Source of the DNA: Olsenella urininfantis
GTDB taxonomy: Bacteria; Actinomycetota; Coriobacteriia; Coriobacteriales; Atopobiaceae
Assembly (NCBI RefSeq): GCF_900155635.1
Contig: NZ_LT732540.1
Coordinates: forward strand, 1,103,995-1,135,273
DNA: 31,279 bases
Reading direction: 5' to 3'
The position numbers were made by a program, and so were the translations under genes. The notes below the pieces were generated by a model. It saw only the letters and a program-made list of their open reading frames with translations, was not told the DNA's origin and did not search any database. Shown piece by piece: positions 7,451 through 15,654 of the stretch (its first letter is position 1; every line of letters begins with the position of its first letter).

Positions 7451-8844
7451 GCCGGCGGGCCCTCCCGCAGACGCAGAACGCGCGCAGAGAGCAGTGCCGG
7501 GTCCTGGGGAAGGTGGGAGGCCACAAGCAGGGTGCGCCCTCCCAGGTGGTCCAGCACGAACGCCGCAGCGCGGCGGTGCGCCTCCTCGTCCAGCGCCGAG
7601 AACGGCTCGTCCAGGATGACTGCGGCTGAGGGATGGGCCAGGGCGCGCGCCAGCTCGATGCGGCGGCGCTGTCCTCCCGAAAGCTCGGACGCGCGCAGCG
7701 CAAGGGCCTCCGGGGCAAGGAGCTCCAGCAGCAGGGCCCGCACCGCGTCCCTTGCGAGCCAGGGCGCCGCAAGACGGACGTTCTCCTCGGCCGTGAGCTG
7801 CTCCAGCAGGCGCACGTCCTGGTAGACCGCCGATGCGCCAGGGCCCGCCTGCACGCTGCCCGAAAGGGGCGGCAAGGCACCCGCCAGCGCCGAGAGCAGC
7901 GTGGTCTTGCCCACACCGGATGGCCCCATGACCACCGTGCGCGAGCCCGCGGAAAGGTCGAGGGACACGCCCTCCAACACCACCGCGCCGTCGTACGCGA
8001 GGGTGGCCCCATCGAGCGAGAGCTCGCAGGGCGCGCAGGAGGGCGCCTCCGCACACCTTGGGCCGAGGCGCAGGGCGAGCCTCGGCGCCAGCCGGCCCGT
8101 CGCCTCCAGCGCCAGGAGGAAGGCCCTCTCGCAGGCAAGCGAGAGCAGGACCACCACCAGCGTCCAGGCAAAGACGTCAGTGGTCTCGAGCAGGAGCTTG
8201 GCCTGGTAGATGCGCTCCCCTATGCTTCCGACGGGCGTCCCCACCAGCTCTGCGGCAACACCCGCCTTCCATGCCATACCGCAGGCGCTGCGGGAGGCCG
8301 CCAGCAGGTACGGCAGGGACTCTCCCCACTGCTGGAGCAGCAGCCGGCGAAACGGCCCCACGCCAAAGCCGCGCAGCATCTCGTCCGTGCGCGCATCCAC
8401 GTTGTCCAGCCCCTCGAGCAGGGCGAAGTAGAGGGGTGGGAAGACCGCGAGGAGGACGGCGATGCCCGAGACCGCGCGCGAGCCCACCCAGATGAGCAGG
8501 AGGACGATGACGCAGACGATGGGCACGCCCTTGAGGGCGACCAGCAGGGGCTCCAGCAGCGTGCGAAGCATGCGGCTGCGGTGAGCCGCAAGCCCCAGTG
8601 CGAGAGCGAGCAGGAAGGAGAGCGCAAACCCCCCCGCAACGCGGACGAGAGAGAACGACGCAAGAGGCCAGAAGCCGGGGGCAAGAGCGAGCTGGCCAGC
8701 GCGCACAAGTACCGCAAGAGGCGCCGGGAGCAGGAGCGTGCTTCCAAGCGCCACGCTTGCGAGCTGCCAGAGCAGCAGCCAGACGCAGGCGGGCGCAAGC
8801 GCCCCCAGGACAGGACGCCCCCCTTGGAGAGAAAGAACCGGCAA
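7423..8844 (-). CDS. ABC importer permease-ATPase fusion (SsuC/TauC-SsuB-like)
   Basis: About 473 aa. Residues 1-250 are a BPD-type permease with about six membrane segments and an EAA-like loop (about 183-203, ACGMAWKAGVAAELVG). Residues 275-465 are an ABC ATPase: Walker A GPSGVGKTT (307-315), signature ELSGGQRRR (from 397), Walker B AVILDEP (408-414) and switch His in ASHLP. In relatives (SsuBC, TauBC, ThiYZ) these are two genes; here they are continuous with no stop or frameshift. The gene starts right after the binding-protein stop: TTG 8844, 4 nt downstream, is my choice. ATG 8913 would overlap the previous gene by 65 nt and has no SD. With the upstream lipoprotein it forms an importer for a sulfonate, pyrimidine or similar small molecule; the substrate is undetermined. 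Confidence 0.85.
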   Translation of the reverse strand: MPVLSLQGGRPVLGALAPACVWLLLWQLASVALGSTLLLPAPLAVLVRAGQLALAPGFWPLASFSLVRVAGGFALSFLLALALGLAAHRSRMLRTLLEPLLVALKGVPIVCVIVLLLIWVGSRAVSGIAVLLAVFPPLYFALLEGLDNVDARTDEMLRGFGVGPFRRLLLQQWGESLPYLLAASRSACGMAWKAGVAAELVGTPVGSIGERIYQAKLLLETTDVFAWTLVVVLLSLACERAFLLALEATGRLAPRLALRLGPRCAEAPSCAPCELSLDGATLAYDGAVVLEGVSLDLSAGSRTVVMGPSGVGKTTLLSALAGALPPLSGSVQAGPGASAVYQDVRLLEQLTAEENVRLAAPWLARDAVRALLLELLAPEALALRASELSGGQRRRIELARALAHPSAAVILDEPFSALDEEAHRRAAAFVLDHLGGRTLLVASHLPQDPALLSARVLRLREGPPAHSSEKSLE

Positions 8845-8848
8845 GGGG

Positions 8849-9877
8849 CTAGCCCTGGTGGTAGAAGTCGTCGCCGGGAAGCGAGCCGCCCACGGAGGCC
8901 GCGTTGGCATCAAGGAGCGTCTGAAGGTAGCCCGAGAGGGCGTCCTTCATCTCCCTGCCCTCGACGCAGACCAGATGGCAGGCCGGAATCGCCGCGGCGG
9001 CGATGTCCTCGCTGTCCAGGATGCCTGCCGAGACCACCAGGGGCGCCACGTCCCTCGGGTGGGCGTTGGCCGCCTCGACGGAGAGGGCCTGCTCGTCCAT
9101 GAACTCCCGGACTGCCGAGGGATGCGCGGAGAGCACCTCGTTGCGCACGATGGTGACGCCCTGCACCAGCTGGGACCCGTCGTCCGAGAGCTTGTCCCAG
9201 GCCTCGCTCAGGTCAACGGCCGCGCGCAGGGAGGGAAACTTTGACAGGGCCACGGTGACGAAGGGCTGAGGGAGGACCGCCACGGCAGATCCCGTGGAAT
9301 CCGCGGCCAGGGTGGCCACCACCTCGGTTGCCTCGCTCAGGAACTCCAGGGTGACGTCATTGGCGACGCCTGCCTTGCCCAGCAGGTAGTTCATGGCGAA
9401 CTCGGGGCTTGCGCCCTTGCCCGCCAGGTACACCGTGCGGCCCGCAAGGTCCGTCAGGTCATTGACCGAATCGTCGGCCGTGACAACCGAGAGCACGCCC
9501 AGGGTGTTGATGTTGATGACGGAGACGGAGGCGTTGGTCTTGGCATAGAGCACCGCGGCGGCGTTGGCTGGCACGAGCGCGATGTCGAAGCCGCCCTGGG
9601 CTATGGCGGGGATGACCTCGTCGGGAGAGCCGGCAACGGTGAACTCGAGATCGTTTCGCAGCATGCCCTTCTGCGCCTTGTCCATGAGGGAGGCGATGCC
9701 CATGGAGGTGGGGCCCTTGAGGGAGGCGACCTTCAGGCTCGCCCTCCCCTCGTCCCGGGTGGAGGTGGGGGGCTGCCCGGAGCCAGTGATGGCGCAGCCA
9801 GCAAGGCCCAGGCCAAGGCCAAGGCCTGAGAAGAGGAGGCTGCGGCGGCTGATGAGCGGGGAGTTCTCGTGCGTCAT
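8849..9877 (-). CDS. ABC transporter substrate-binding lipoprotein (NMT1/THI5-SsuA type)
   Basis: 342 aa. The signal sequence SRRSLLFSGLGLGLGLAGC ends in a lipobox with Cys28. The double arginine (SRRSLL) makes Tat export possible. The mature protein has two-lobe periplasmic-binding-protein features of the NMT1/ThiY/SsuA group: GPTSMGIASLM, FDIALVPANAA, ASPEFAMNYLL. It captures the ligand outside the membrane and delivers it to the fused permease-ATPase encoded next. ATG 9877 (MTHENS) has SD GGAAGGTG. A 7-bp hairpin, GCGCCGG/CCGGCGC (9899-9920), lies just upstream of the SD on this strand. No TPP or other riboswitch was recognised, so thiamine precursor transport has no regulatory support. 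Confidence 0.85.
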   Translation of the reverse strand: MTHENSPLISRRSLLFSGLGLGLGLAGCAITGSGQPPTSTRDEGRASLKVASLKGPTSMGIASLMDKAQKGMLRNDLEFTVAGSPDEVIPAIAQGGFDIALVPANAAAVLYAKTNASVSVININTLGVLSVVTADDSVNDLTDLAGRTVYLAGKGASPEFAMNYLLGKAGVANDVTLEFLSEATEVVATLAADSTGSAVAVLPQPFVTVALSKFPSLRAAVDLSEAWDKLSDDGSQLVQGVTIVRNEVLSAHPSAVREFMDEQALSVEAANAHPRDVAPLVVSAGILDSEDIAAAAIPACHLVCVEGREMKDALSGYLQTLLDANAASVGGSLPGDDFYHQG

Positions 9878-10058
9878 GTGACAACACCTTCCTGTCATGC
9901 GCCGGAGACACGACCGGCGCCTTCCAAAATCAGGCGTACGATGTCAAAGATGACAGAACTTAGACGCGCCATCAAGGGCGCAGGCAACCGTAATTCCCTC
10001 ACAAGCCTCGTTTACACTTGCCCCCTGTCAGGCTTCTGGAACGGGGGGTAAGGCACGC

Positions 10059-10628
10059 ATGAGGGCGGTCGGAGAGCACAGGCGGAACAAGCTGCGTACA
10101 CGCGTGGAGGCCAAGCGGGCACGGAAGCGATCGAACAACAAGTACCCCTTCCTGGACCTGGACTTCGTGGATGAGGAGCCCCTGGGCCTGCGCGAGAGAA
10201 TCCTCTACGGCCTGGGCGCCATGGGATGCGTGGTCCTTGCCATCATCGGCGCGATCTTCCCGGTGCTCCCGGCAATCCCCTTCTGGATCCTGGCCGTCAT
10301 CTGCCTCTCCCACAGCTTCCCAGGCTTCGGGCGCTTCGTGCGCGAAAGCCGGCTCTACAAGTGGCTCATCGCCAAGCTCAACGAGCCCGAGAAGAAGGCG
10401 AGGCGGCCCGTCATGAGACGTGCCGAGAAGGACTCCATCATGACCAGGGTGTCCGTGGCGGTCCTCGTGCTGATTGCCGCAAACCTCGGGATAAGCCATC
10501 TTGTGGCGGTGCCCAGGCTCGTGAAGTGGGCCGTGGGCGCGCTCGCGTCCGTCGTGTGGGTTGCCAGCTGGTTCTGCCTCTACCTCTACGTGCGCGAGCC
10601 CGAGGCGACCATCAGGCCCGGCCGCTAG
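10059..10628 (+). CDS. DUF454 (YbaN-like) membrane protein
   Basis: 189 aa. A basic N-terminus (about 30 residues, Arg/Lys rich) is followed by the family core GAIFPVLPAIPFWILAVICL at about residues 64-83, then HSFPGFGRFVRES, a cytosolic basic stretch and two further membrane segments near 125-170. DUF454 proteins are small inner-membrane proteins of unknown role. ATG 10059 is preceded by a G-run SD (GGGGGGTAAGG) that can pair with CCCCC about 20 nt upstream (10020-10048), which may mask the ribosome site. Its stop codon shares bases with the stop of the convergent acyltransferase gene. Confidence 0.8.
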   Translation: MRAVGEHRRNKLRTRVEAKRARKRSNNKYPFLDLDFVDEEPLGLRERILYGLGAMGCVVLAIIGAIFPVLPAIPFWILAVICLSHSFPGFGRFVRESRLYKWLIAKLNEPEKKARRPVMRRAEKDSIMTRVSVAVLVLIAANLGISHLVAVPRLVKWAVGALASVVWVASWFCLYLYVREPEATIRPGR

Positions 10629-11719
10629 ACCTTGCCGGCAAATCCAGGAAGTTGGCGCAGGAGGCGGACCAGGGCCACGGAGCCAAGGACCCCCAACGCA
10701 AACACCAACAGCTGCAGGGCCAGCACGCCAGCCGCGCCCGCGCCCGCCGCGACGCCCGCAAGCGGCCCCACACGCACCAGGAGGTGCGCGAAGAGGGGGT
10801 GCAGCAGGTAGATGCCGAAGCTGTAGCCGGCAAGCCAGCCCACCCAGGAGAGGCCGCCCTGGGCCGGAAGGTCCAGGCGCCGGCTTGCCAGAACGAAGGC
10901 AGCCGCCCCGAAGGGCAGCGCGAGGCCCCTCTCCGGGAGCGCCGCATCAACCACATCCTGCCAGCTCAGCGCCAGCATTGCCGCAAGCGCGAGGGCGCCG
11001 AGCGCCAGCACGGTGCGATAGGTGCGCACGTCGTCTGCGGGAAGCTCGGAAAGGACGTTACCAGCCAGGTAGTACGGCAGGGGAAAGCCCCAGGACGCCC
11101 ACGCGGACAGGTGGCCCTCCGGCGCAAGGGCGGGCAGGACGCAGAGGCATCCCCAGAGCGCAAGCAGCAGGAGCAGCTTCCCGCGCCGTTCCAGCCGGCC
11201 AAGGAGCGCCCTGAGGGGCAGGGTGAGCGCGTAGAGGCCCAAGGTGGCGTAGAGGTACCAGAGATGGTCCCAGGACTGAGCGAGCAGGACGCGTGACAGC
11301 GCGGCGGCCAGCAGCTCCGGAAGCGGTAACGAGCCGGCATAGGCCAGCTCCATGAGGGCGAAGGCGTATCCCAGCGTCAGGAGCACGAAGGCGATGCGCC
11401 ACAGATGGCGGGCGACCTTGGCTGCGTCCACATCTCGACGAGGGTCCAGCATGAGGGCACCGCTCACCATGAAGAAGACGGGCACGGCCCAGCGCGCCAG
11501 GGGCACCGCCAGCAGCGACTCGGCAGAGATGAGACCTCCCGCGGCAGCGGCGAGCGGCTCGCTCAGCTCGCACTCCCGCACCACGTGCAGGGCGACGACC
11601 GCCAGGGCCCCCAGGGCGCGCAGCCACTGGTAGAACCAGACGGTCTTGCGCCCTGGGGCACCCTGGGCCAACGCGGCACCGTCCGAGGCGGCGTCCATGC
11701 CGTTCGCGTCGCTACTCAT
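10625..11719 (-). CDS. Membrane acyltransferase family 3 (OafA/YrhL-like)
   Basis: 364 aa, about 9-10 predicted membrane segments. The N-terminal WFYQWLRALGALAVVALHVVREC holds the Arg and His typical of the first helix of acyltransferase-3 proteins, followed by VPVFFMVSGALML, and near the C-terminus SFGIYLLHPLFAHLL. These enzymes O-acylate cell-surface sugars, glycolipids or peptidoglycan using cytosolic acyl-CoA. ATG 11719 overlaps the ribokinase stop by 8 nt (ATGAGTAG), so the two are translationally coupled. It ends on a shared CTAG with the convergent DUF454 gene. The acceptor substrate is unknown. Confidence 0.85.
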   Translation of the reverse strand: MSSDANGMDAASDGAALAQGAPGRKTVWFYQWLRALGALAVVALHVVRECELSEPLAAAAGGLISAESLLAVPLARWAVPVFFMVSGALMLDPRRDVDAAKVARHLWRIAFVLLTLGYAFALMELAYAGSLPLPELLAAALSRVLLAQSWDHLWYLYATLGLYALTLPLRALLGRLERRGKLLLLLALWGCLCVLPALAPEGHLSAWASWGFPLPYYLAGNVLSELPADDVRTYRTVLALGALALAAMLALSWQDVVDAALPERGLALPFGAAAFVLASRRLDLPAQGGLSWVGWLAGYSFGIYLLHPLFAHLLVRVGPLAGVAAGAGAAGVLALQLLVFALGVLGSVALVRLLRQLPGFAGKV

Positions 11720-12677
11720 CCCGCTCGCTGTCGGCGATGAATTCCGTCACCTCATCCCAGCTGGGCATGGCCTTCTGCGCCCCAAGCCTGGTGACGCACA
11801 GGGCGGCGGCTGCGGTTCCCACGCGCATCCCCTGGAAGCGGTCCTTGCCCAGCGCAAGGCTTGCCACGAGCCCTCCCAGATAGGCGTCGCCGGCACCCGT
11901 GGAGTCAACGGCGTCCACGCCGTAGGCGGCAACCGAGAGCATGCGACCGTCCTCGCCGAGCGTGACTGAGCCCTGCTTGCCCAGGGTGATGATGGTGGCG
12001 CCAATGCCGCGGGAGGCGAAGTGCTCCAGCGCCCTCTGTATGGCGGCGTAGTCAAAGGCGCCGTCCTCCACAGCCAGGGAGATCCCGCTGAGCTCCTCGC
12101 ACTCGATGGAGTTGACGCAGAGCAGGTCAAGGGACGACGCCACCTCGTCGGGAATGGGAACGGCAGGGGCGGCGTTCAGCACGGTGTAGAGGCCGTTGCG
12201 CTTCGCGCAGAGCAGGGCCTGCATCGTGACCTCTGGGTCGCACTCGAGCTGGGTGAGGAAGATGTTGCCGTTCTGCTTGAAGCCGTGGATCGCCGCACGC
12301 ACCTCGTCGTAGCTGATGGCCTGGTTGGCACCGGGGTCAAAAACGATTCGCGCGTCACCGGCGGCCCGCAGGATGACGGCGGCACCGGTCTCCTCTCGGG
12401 CAGTGACGCTCACGTTTGCCGTGGACACGCCATGCCTCGTGAGGTTGGCGACGAGGACGCGGCCGAAGGCGTCGTTGCCCACCTTGCCAACCATGAAGGT
12501 GTCCACGCCCATGCGAGCACAGGCAACCGCCTGGTTGCCACCCTTGCCACCCGGGGTGGTGACGTAGGAGTCGCCCCTGACCGTCTCGCCCCTGCGCGGC
12601 ACGCGCGCGCACTCGACGGACATGTCCATGTTCAGGCTGCCGAAGACGATGACCTTCTTGATGTCTGTGTCTGCCAA
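11712..12677 (-). CDS. rbsK: Ribokinase (PfkB family)
   Basis: 321 aa sugar kinase; phosphorylates D-ribose (or a related pentose) with ATP in the cytosol. N-terminal VFGSLNMDMSVECARVP is followed by the substrate-binding TPGGKGGNQAVACARMG (about 41-57) and the PfkB signature DSTGAGDAYLGG with catalytic Asp264. TTG 12677 was chosen: it has a GAGGAG SD 8 nt upstream and gives the usual ribokinase N-terminus, whereas the ATG 66 nt upstream adds an Arg-rich tail running through the intergenic region. No rbs transporter is nearby; it sits instead between an Asp23 gene and an acyltransferase. Other PfkB sugars are possible. Confidence 0.88.
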   Translation of the reverse strand: MADTDIKKVIVFGSLNMDMSVECARVPRRGETVRGDSYVTTPGGKGGNQAVACARMGVDTFMVGKVGNDAFGRVLVANLTRHGVSTANVSVTAREETGAAVILRAAGDARIVFDPGANQAISYDEVRAAIHGFKQNGNIFLTQLECDPEVTMQALLCAKRNGLYTVLNAAPAVPIPDEVASSLDLLCVNSIECEELSGISLAVEDGAFDYAAIQRALEHFASRGIGATIITLGKQGSVTLGEDGRMLSVAAYGVDAVDSTGAGDAYLGGLVASLALGKDRFQGMRVGTAAAALCVTRLGAQKAMPSWDEVTEFIADSERDE

Positions 12678-12711
12678 CGCACACGCTCCTCTCGATGTCA
12701 CAGCGCGCAAC

Positions 12712-13296
12712 CTACTCGTCCGTCTCCTCGAGCACCTCGGCAAGGTCGCCCCCCTCGTCCTCGGGCTCGTCTTTAGAGGCCTTTCCCGCGGCGTACTCCT
12801 CAGGCGTGAGCACGTCCTCGATGCGCAGGTTCACGCCGGCGACCTGCAGCCCGGTCATGCCGCTGACCTGCTTAACCACGGTCCTCTTGACATCCTCGAA
12901 GACCTGGGGCGCATAGGCTCCGTACTCGATCAGCACGCTGATGTTCACACGCACGGCAGCGTCCGGGGTCACCTCCACGCTCACGCCCTTGCGCGAGTCG
13001 CTGGCGCCAAGCACGTCCTGCACGCGGTTGAACCAGCTTCCCTTCATGCCAATGACGCCTGGGACCTCGCGCATGGCGATGGCCACGATCTTCTCGATGA
13101 CGCCGTTCGAGAAGGTGAGGGAGTCCTCGGAGTCCTCGTCCTCCTCCGCGCCAAGGGGAGCGAGGGCGTCCTCGACGGCCGCCACTGGCCCGGCATCCGC
13201 CTCGACGGCAGGGACCTGGCCCTGGACGTCCACGACGGACGCGTCCTCCACCGCGGTCTGCTGCTCCTCTGGCTGGGAAGTGGTCTTGTCGGTCAT
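12712..13296 (-). CDS. Asp23/Gls24 family envelope stress protein
   Basis: 194 aa. An acidic disordered N-terminus (1-55) precedes an Asp23/Gls24 domain (about 58-170): FSNGVIEKIVAIAMREVPGVIGM, VRVNISVLIEYGAYAPQVFEDVKRTV, and GLQVAGVNLRIEDV. The tail is acidic. Asp23 proteins are abundant alkaline/envelope stress proteins held at the membrane by AmaP. It is encoded just after amaP and the DUF2273 gene (63-nt gap), the usual neighbours. ATG 13296 has SD GAGGAGC. No promoter of its own is evident in the gap, so it is probably co-transcribed. Confidence 0.9.
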   Translation of the reverse strand: MTDKTTSQPEEQQTAVEDASVVDVQGQVPAVEADAGPVAAVEDALAPLGAEEDEDSEDSLTFSNGVIEKIVAIAMREVPGVIGMKGSWFNRVQDVLGASDSRKGVSVEVTPDAAVRVNISVLIEYGAYAPQVFEDVKRTVVKQVSGMTGLQVAGVNLRIEDVLTPEEYAAGKASKDEPEDEGGDLAEVLEETDE

Positions 13297-13359
13297 GCGA
13301 GCTCCTCTCGGGTGGCCCTTACCGGGCGCACCGGCAAGGAAGGTGGTTGTTTGGGTTGG

Positions 13360-13719
13360 CTAGCGCTCGTTGCTGCCGTCTGAGAGCAGCCTGCGCACGA
13401 GCCTGACGATGCGTGGGTTGCCGTCTGCCCACTGGCCCACTAGCGTGCCGAGCAGCACGCAGACGAGCACGAAGATCGTGCGCAGGAGGCCCAGGGCGAA
13501 GACCAGCAGGGCAGCCGCAAGGCCCGCGGCGCCACCGAGGACCGCGTTCTCGTGCCCTGGGAAGCTCTCGTGCAGCCAGCTGCCGAGGGTCGCGAAGAAG
13601 AGCCTCTTGCGGACGGGCCCCTCTGGCTCGCCCCCCTGCGGGACGGGCGAGCCGTCCTGGGCCGGCACCTGATCCCTCTCGTCGTTCTCTATGCTGAGCC
13701 TGGGCTTGGCTTCTGACAT
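13360..13719 (-). CDS. DUF2273-like small membrane protein of the Asp23 locus
   Basis: 119 aa. Residues 1-50 are polar and acidic; two hydrophobic segments follow (GGAAGLAAALLVFALGLL and FVLVCVLLGTLVGQW) with a basic tail RLVRRLLSDGSNER. The small two-helix protein with GTLVGQ.AD motif matches DUF2273 partners of Asp23/AmaP. Function unknown; likely a membrane component of the envelope-stress assembly. Its ATG lies 2 nt after the AmaP stop, and the SD GGAGGAG is inside the AmaP coding end, so the two are coupled. The N-terminal extension is longer than usual for the family. Confidence 0.75.
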   Translation of the reverse strand: MSEAKPRLSIENDERDQVPAQDGSPVPQGGEPEGPVRKRLFFATLGSWLHESFPGHENAVLGGAAGLAAALLVFALGLLRTIFVLVCVLLGTLVGQWADGNPRIVRLVRRLLSDGSNER

Positions 13720-13721
13720 GG

Positions 13722-14438
13722 CTACTCCTCCTCTGCGCTCTCGGAGGCGTGGGGCGCCTTGCCCATGGAGACGGTTATCTCTGAGGTATCAGAGGGCGAG
13801 AGGCGCTGGGACGGGGACTCCGAACCAGCGTCCTGGGTGCCGCCCGCCTCGTCAGCCACGGGCTCCGGCCCAAGGTCAGGCTCCCCCTCAGCCACCGCCT
13901 GGGATGCCTCCGCGGGCTCCGGCAGATACTCCTCCGCGTTCAGGAACTCCAGCTCCACGCCGTCCACGTTGTCCCCCACCACCACGGCGAGGCCGGCGAG
14001 CAGGCGATCGTGCAGGGCGCGACCCTCCTCGACCACGTCAACCGTCTGGGTGGGCTGGACGCGGGCGTACACGCGCACATGACCTCGCGTCCTGCTCGAG
14101 ACGCTCACGCGACGAGCACGGAAGCGCCCGTCCTCCTCGATCACATGCGTCACCTGGCTGGAGATGGCAGAGCGGGTAACGGTAATCTGGTCCGCATCGA
14201 CCCTGCTCACCACGACCACCTTGCGGTTGCGCGTGAGGATGGAGCGCAGGAGGCAGGCCAGGTGCCCCAGAACAACCAAGGCGATCAGGCACTCCACAAC
14301 CATGTAGTAGATGTCAACGCCCATGAGGGCCTGCGCCTCCTGCGACCAGGGGCCAAACCATGGCAGGGCCAGGGCTGCCAGGACGAGAAGTCCCGACAGG
14401 CCAAAGACGAACAGGCAGATGCGCTTCAACATGCCCAT
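13722..14438 (-). CDS. amaP: AmaP, alkaline shock response membrane anchor protein
   Basis: 238 aa. Two N-terminal membrane helices (about 5-27 and 45-68) flank a short loop. A cytosolic domain with VTRSAISSQVTHVIEEDGRF and VSVSSRTRGHVRVYARVQPTQTV split by short turns follows (about 85-165). The C-terminal ~70 residues are acidic and low complexity. In Staphylococcus AmaP anchors Asp23 to the membrane; same-operon Asp23 and DUF2273 support this role. ATG 14438 has SD GGAAGGGA at a good distance; the upstream GTG at 14444 would sit on top of the SD. First gene of a five-gene run ending with the acyltransferase. Confidence 0.8.
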   Translation of the reverse strand: MGMLKRICLFVFGLSGLLVLAALALPWFGPWSQEAQALMGVDIYYMVVECLIALVVLGHLACLLRSILTRNRKVVVVSRVDADQITVTRSAISSQVTHVIEEDGRFRARRVSVSSRTRGHVRVYARVQPTQTVDVVEEGRALHDRLLAGLAVVVGDNVDGVELEFLNAEEYLPEPAEASQAVAEGEPDLGPEPVADEAGGTQDAGSESPSQRLSPSDTSEITVSMGKAPHASESAEEE

Positions 14439-14564
14439 GTGCACGTCCCTTCCGGCAGACGAGAGCCGTGACGAGGTTTCACCTTAAGAGAATAGCGCAG
14501 ACGCCGGACGCTAACGCCATCCGCACGGCACGCAGCCCAAACGTCACGGAGAGCGGACGGTGCG

Positions 14565-15563
14565 CTAGCTGCGAGCGTGACGGCCACCGGCCCACTGGCC
14601 GCAGCGCTTGAGCATGTCCATGCGCAGCGTCACGTAGCGCTTCTCGGCCCTCTCGGCAAGCCAGCGGGCCAGGCCGTTTGCGATGCCCGCCCCGAAGAAG
14701 CCGATCAGCAGGTCCACCAGGAAGATTCCCGCCAGCACCAGGTAGGCCAGGTGCCAGCCTGCGTCCGCCTCGGCAAGGCCGCGTGCCAGAAGCGCAAGCG
14801 AGACGGGCAGCTCAAGGATGCCGTACACCTGCTTCTCAAGGAGAGACGAGACGCTTGACTGGTAGCTGCCCTTCCTGCGCACCTCCACGTGCACGCGGGT
14901 GAGGTTCGAGACGATGCCGTTCAGGACCTCGCGCAGGGCGCCGGAGATATGGCCGGCGAAGAGCTCAAAGAGCAGGAGGTAGCTGGGGTAGACCGCAGAG
15001 GCGACGACGGACGCCCAGCTTGAGAGGCTTGCGGTGGCCGACGTGTCGAAGCGAGCCGCATTCCGAGGAAGCAGCGGGAAGTTGAGCCACCAGACGAGCG
15101 CGAAGAGCGCCACCAGAATCAGGCGCAGGAACCAGGGGCCCAAAAGGAAGCGCCTGAGCGCATGCCCGGGGGCGTCGGCAGCAGCGTTCGCCTCGGACTC
15201 CGCCACGGCGCTGCGGGGATTTCCCTCCTCGTCCCAGAAGAGGGAGTCGTCCACCTGGGTCCTCACGGACGCGCTGCCATCGGGGTTGTGATGCACGCCC
15301 ACACCGTTGTGACCCCGAGAGCCGCCCACGAGGTCGCGATGTATGCTGACGCGCGGGCCCGCGGCGTCCACCAGAGGCTTCAAGGTGGCGTAGGCCTTGT
15401 TGACCTCGGTCATGCGCGTCTGGGCGAATTTCTCGGAGATGCCGTTCCTGGCCGCGTTGTCAGGGTGGTACTCCTGCGCGAACGCCTTGAACTGCCTGCG
15501 CAGCTCCGCCTTGCCGTACCTCTCGGGCAGCTGCAGGACCTCCTCCGCCTGCGCCTGCGTCAT
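14565..15563 (-). CDS. J-domain (DnaJ-like) membrane protein
   Basis: About 332 aa. The N-terminal J-domain (about 1-65) has the HPD tripeptide at 33-35 in QEYHPDNAARNG, so it can stimulate an Hsp70. A linker rich in Gly/Asn/Ala (70-150) precedes four or so hydrophobic segments (about 160-180, 205-230, 275-300, 305-320) and a basic C-terminus. There is no zinc-finger or substrate domain of DnaJ proper. The start is uncertain: ATG 15563 (SD GAGG) or GTG 15575 (SD GAGGGG). It probably recruits DnaK to the membrane; membrane J-proteins of this shape are poorly described in actinobacteria. It follows yebC, separated by a terminator. Confidence 0.75.
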   Translation of the reverse strand: MTQAQAEEVLQLPERYGKAELRRQFKAFAQEYHPDNAARNGISEKFAQTRMTEVNKAYATLKPLVDAAGPRVSIHRDLVGGSRGHNGVGVHHNPDGSASVRTQVDDSLFWDEEGNPRSAVAESEANAAADAPGHALRRFLLGPWFLRLILVALFALVWWLNFPLLPRNAARFDTSATASLSSWASVVASAVYPSYLLLFELFAGHISGALREVLNGIVSNLTRVHVEVRRKGSYQSSVSSLLEKQVYGILELPVSLALLARGLAEADAGWHLAYLVLAGIFLVDLLIGFFGAGIANGLARWLAERAEKRYVTLRMDMLKRCGQWAGGRHARS

Positions 15564-15594
15564 CTCCTGCCTCACGCTCACCCCTCTTCCTTGC

Positions 15595-15622
15595 AAAAGG
15601 CGGCGACCCGAAGGCCGCCGCC
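15595..15622 (-). terminator. Intrinsic terminator after yebC
   Basis: Minus strand: GGCGGCGGCC, loop TTCG, GGTCGCCGCC, then TTTTGC. A 10-bp stem with one G-U pair and a stable UUCG tetraloop ends the yebC transcript 33 nt after its stop and separates it from the J-domain gene. Confidence 0.85.
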
Positions 15623-15654
15623 CATGCGCATGCGATTTTGGAACCGTGAAAGGA

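Noticed and set aside
7633..9102. 489-codon open frame antisense to the ABC importer
   Set aside because: Arg/Gln-rich shadow of the permease-ATPase and lipoprotein genes, with no recognisable domain.
9878..10058. Riboswitch upstream of the ABC lipoprotein gene
   Set aside because: A TTGACA box and a small hairpin are present, but no TPP, SAM or other aptamer core could be recognised.
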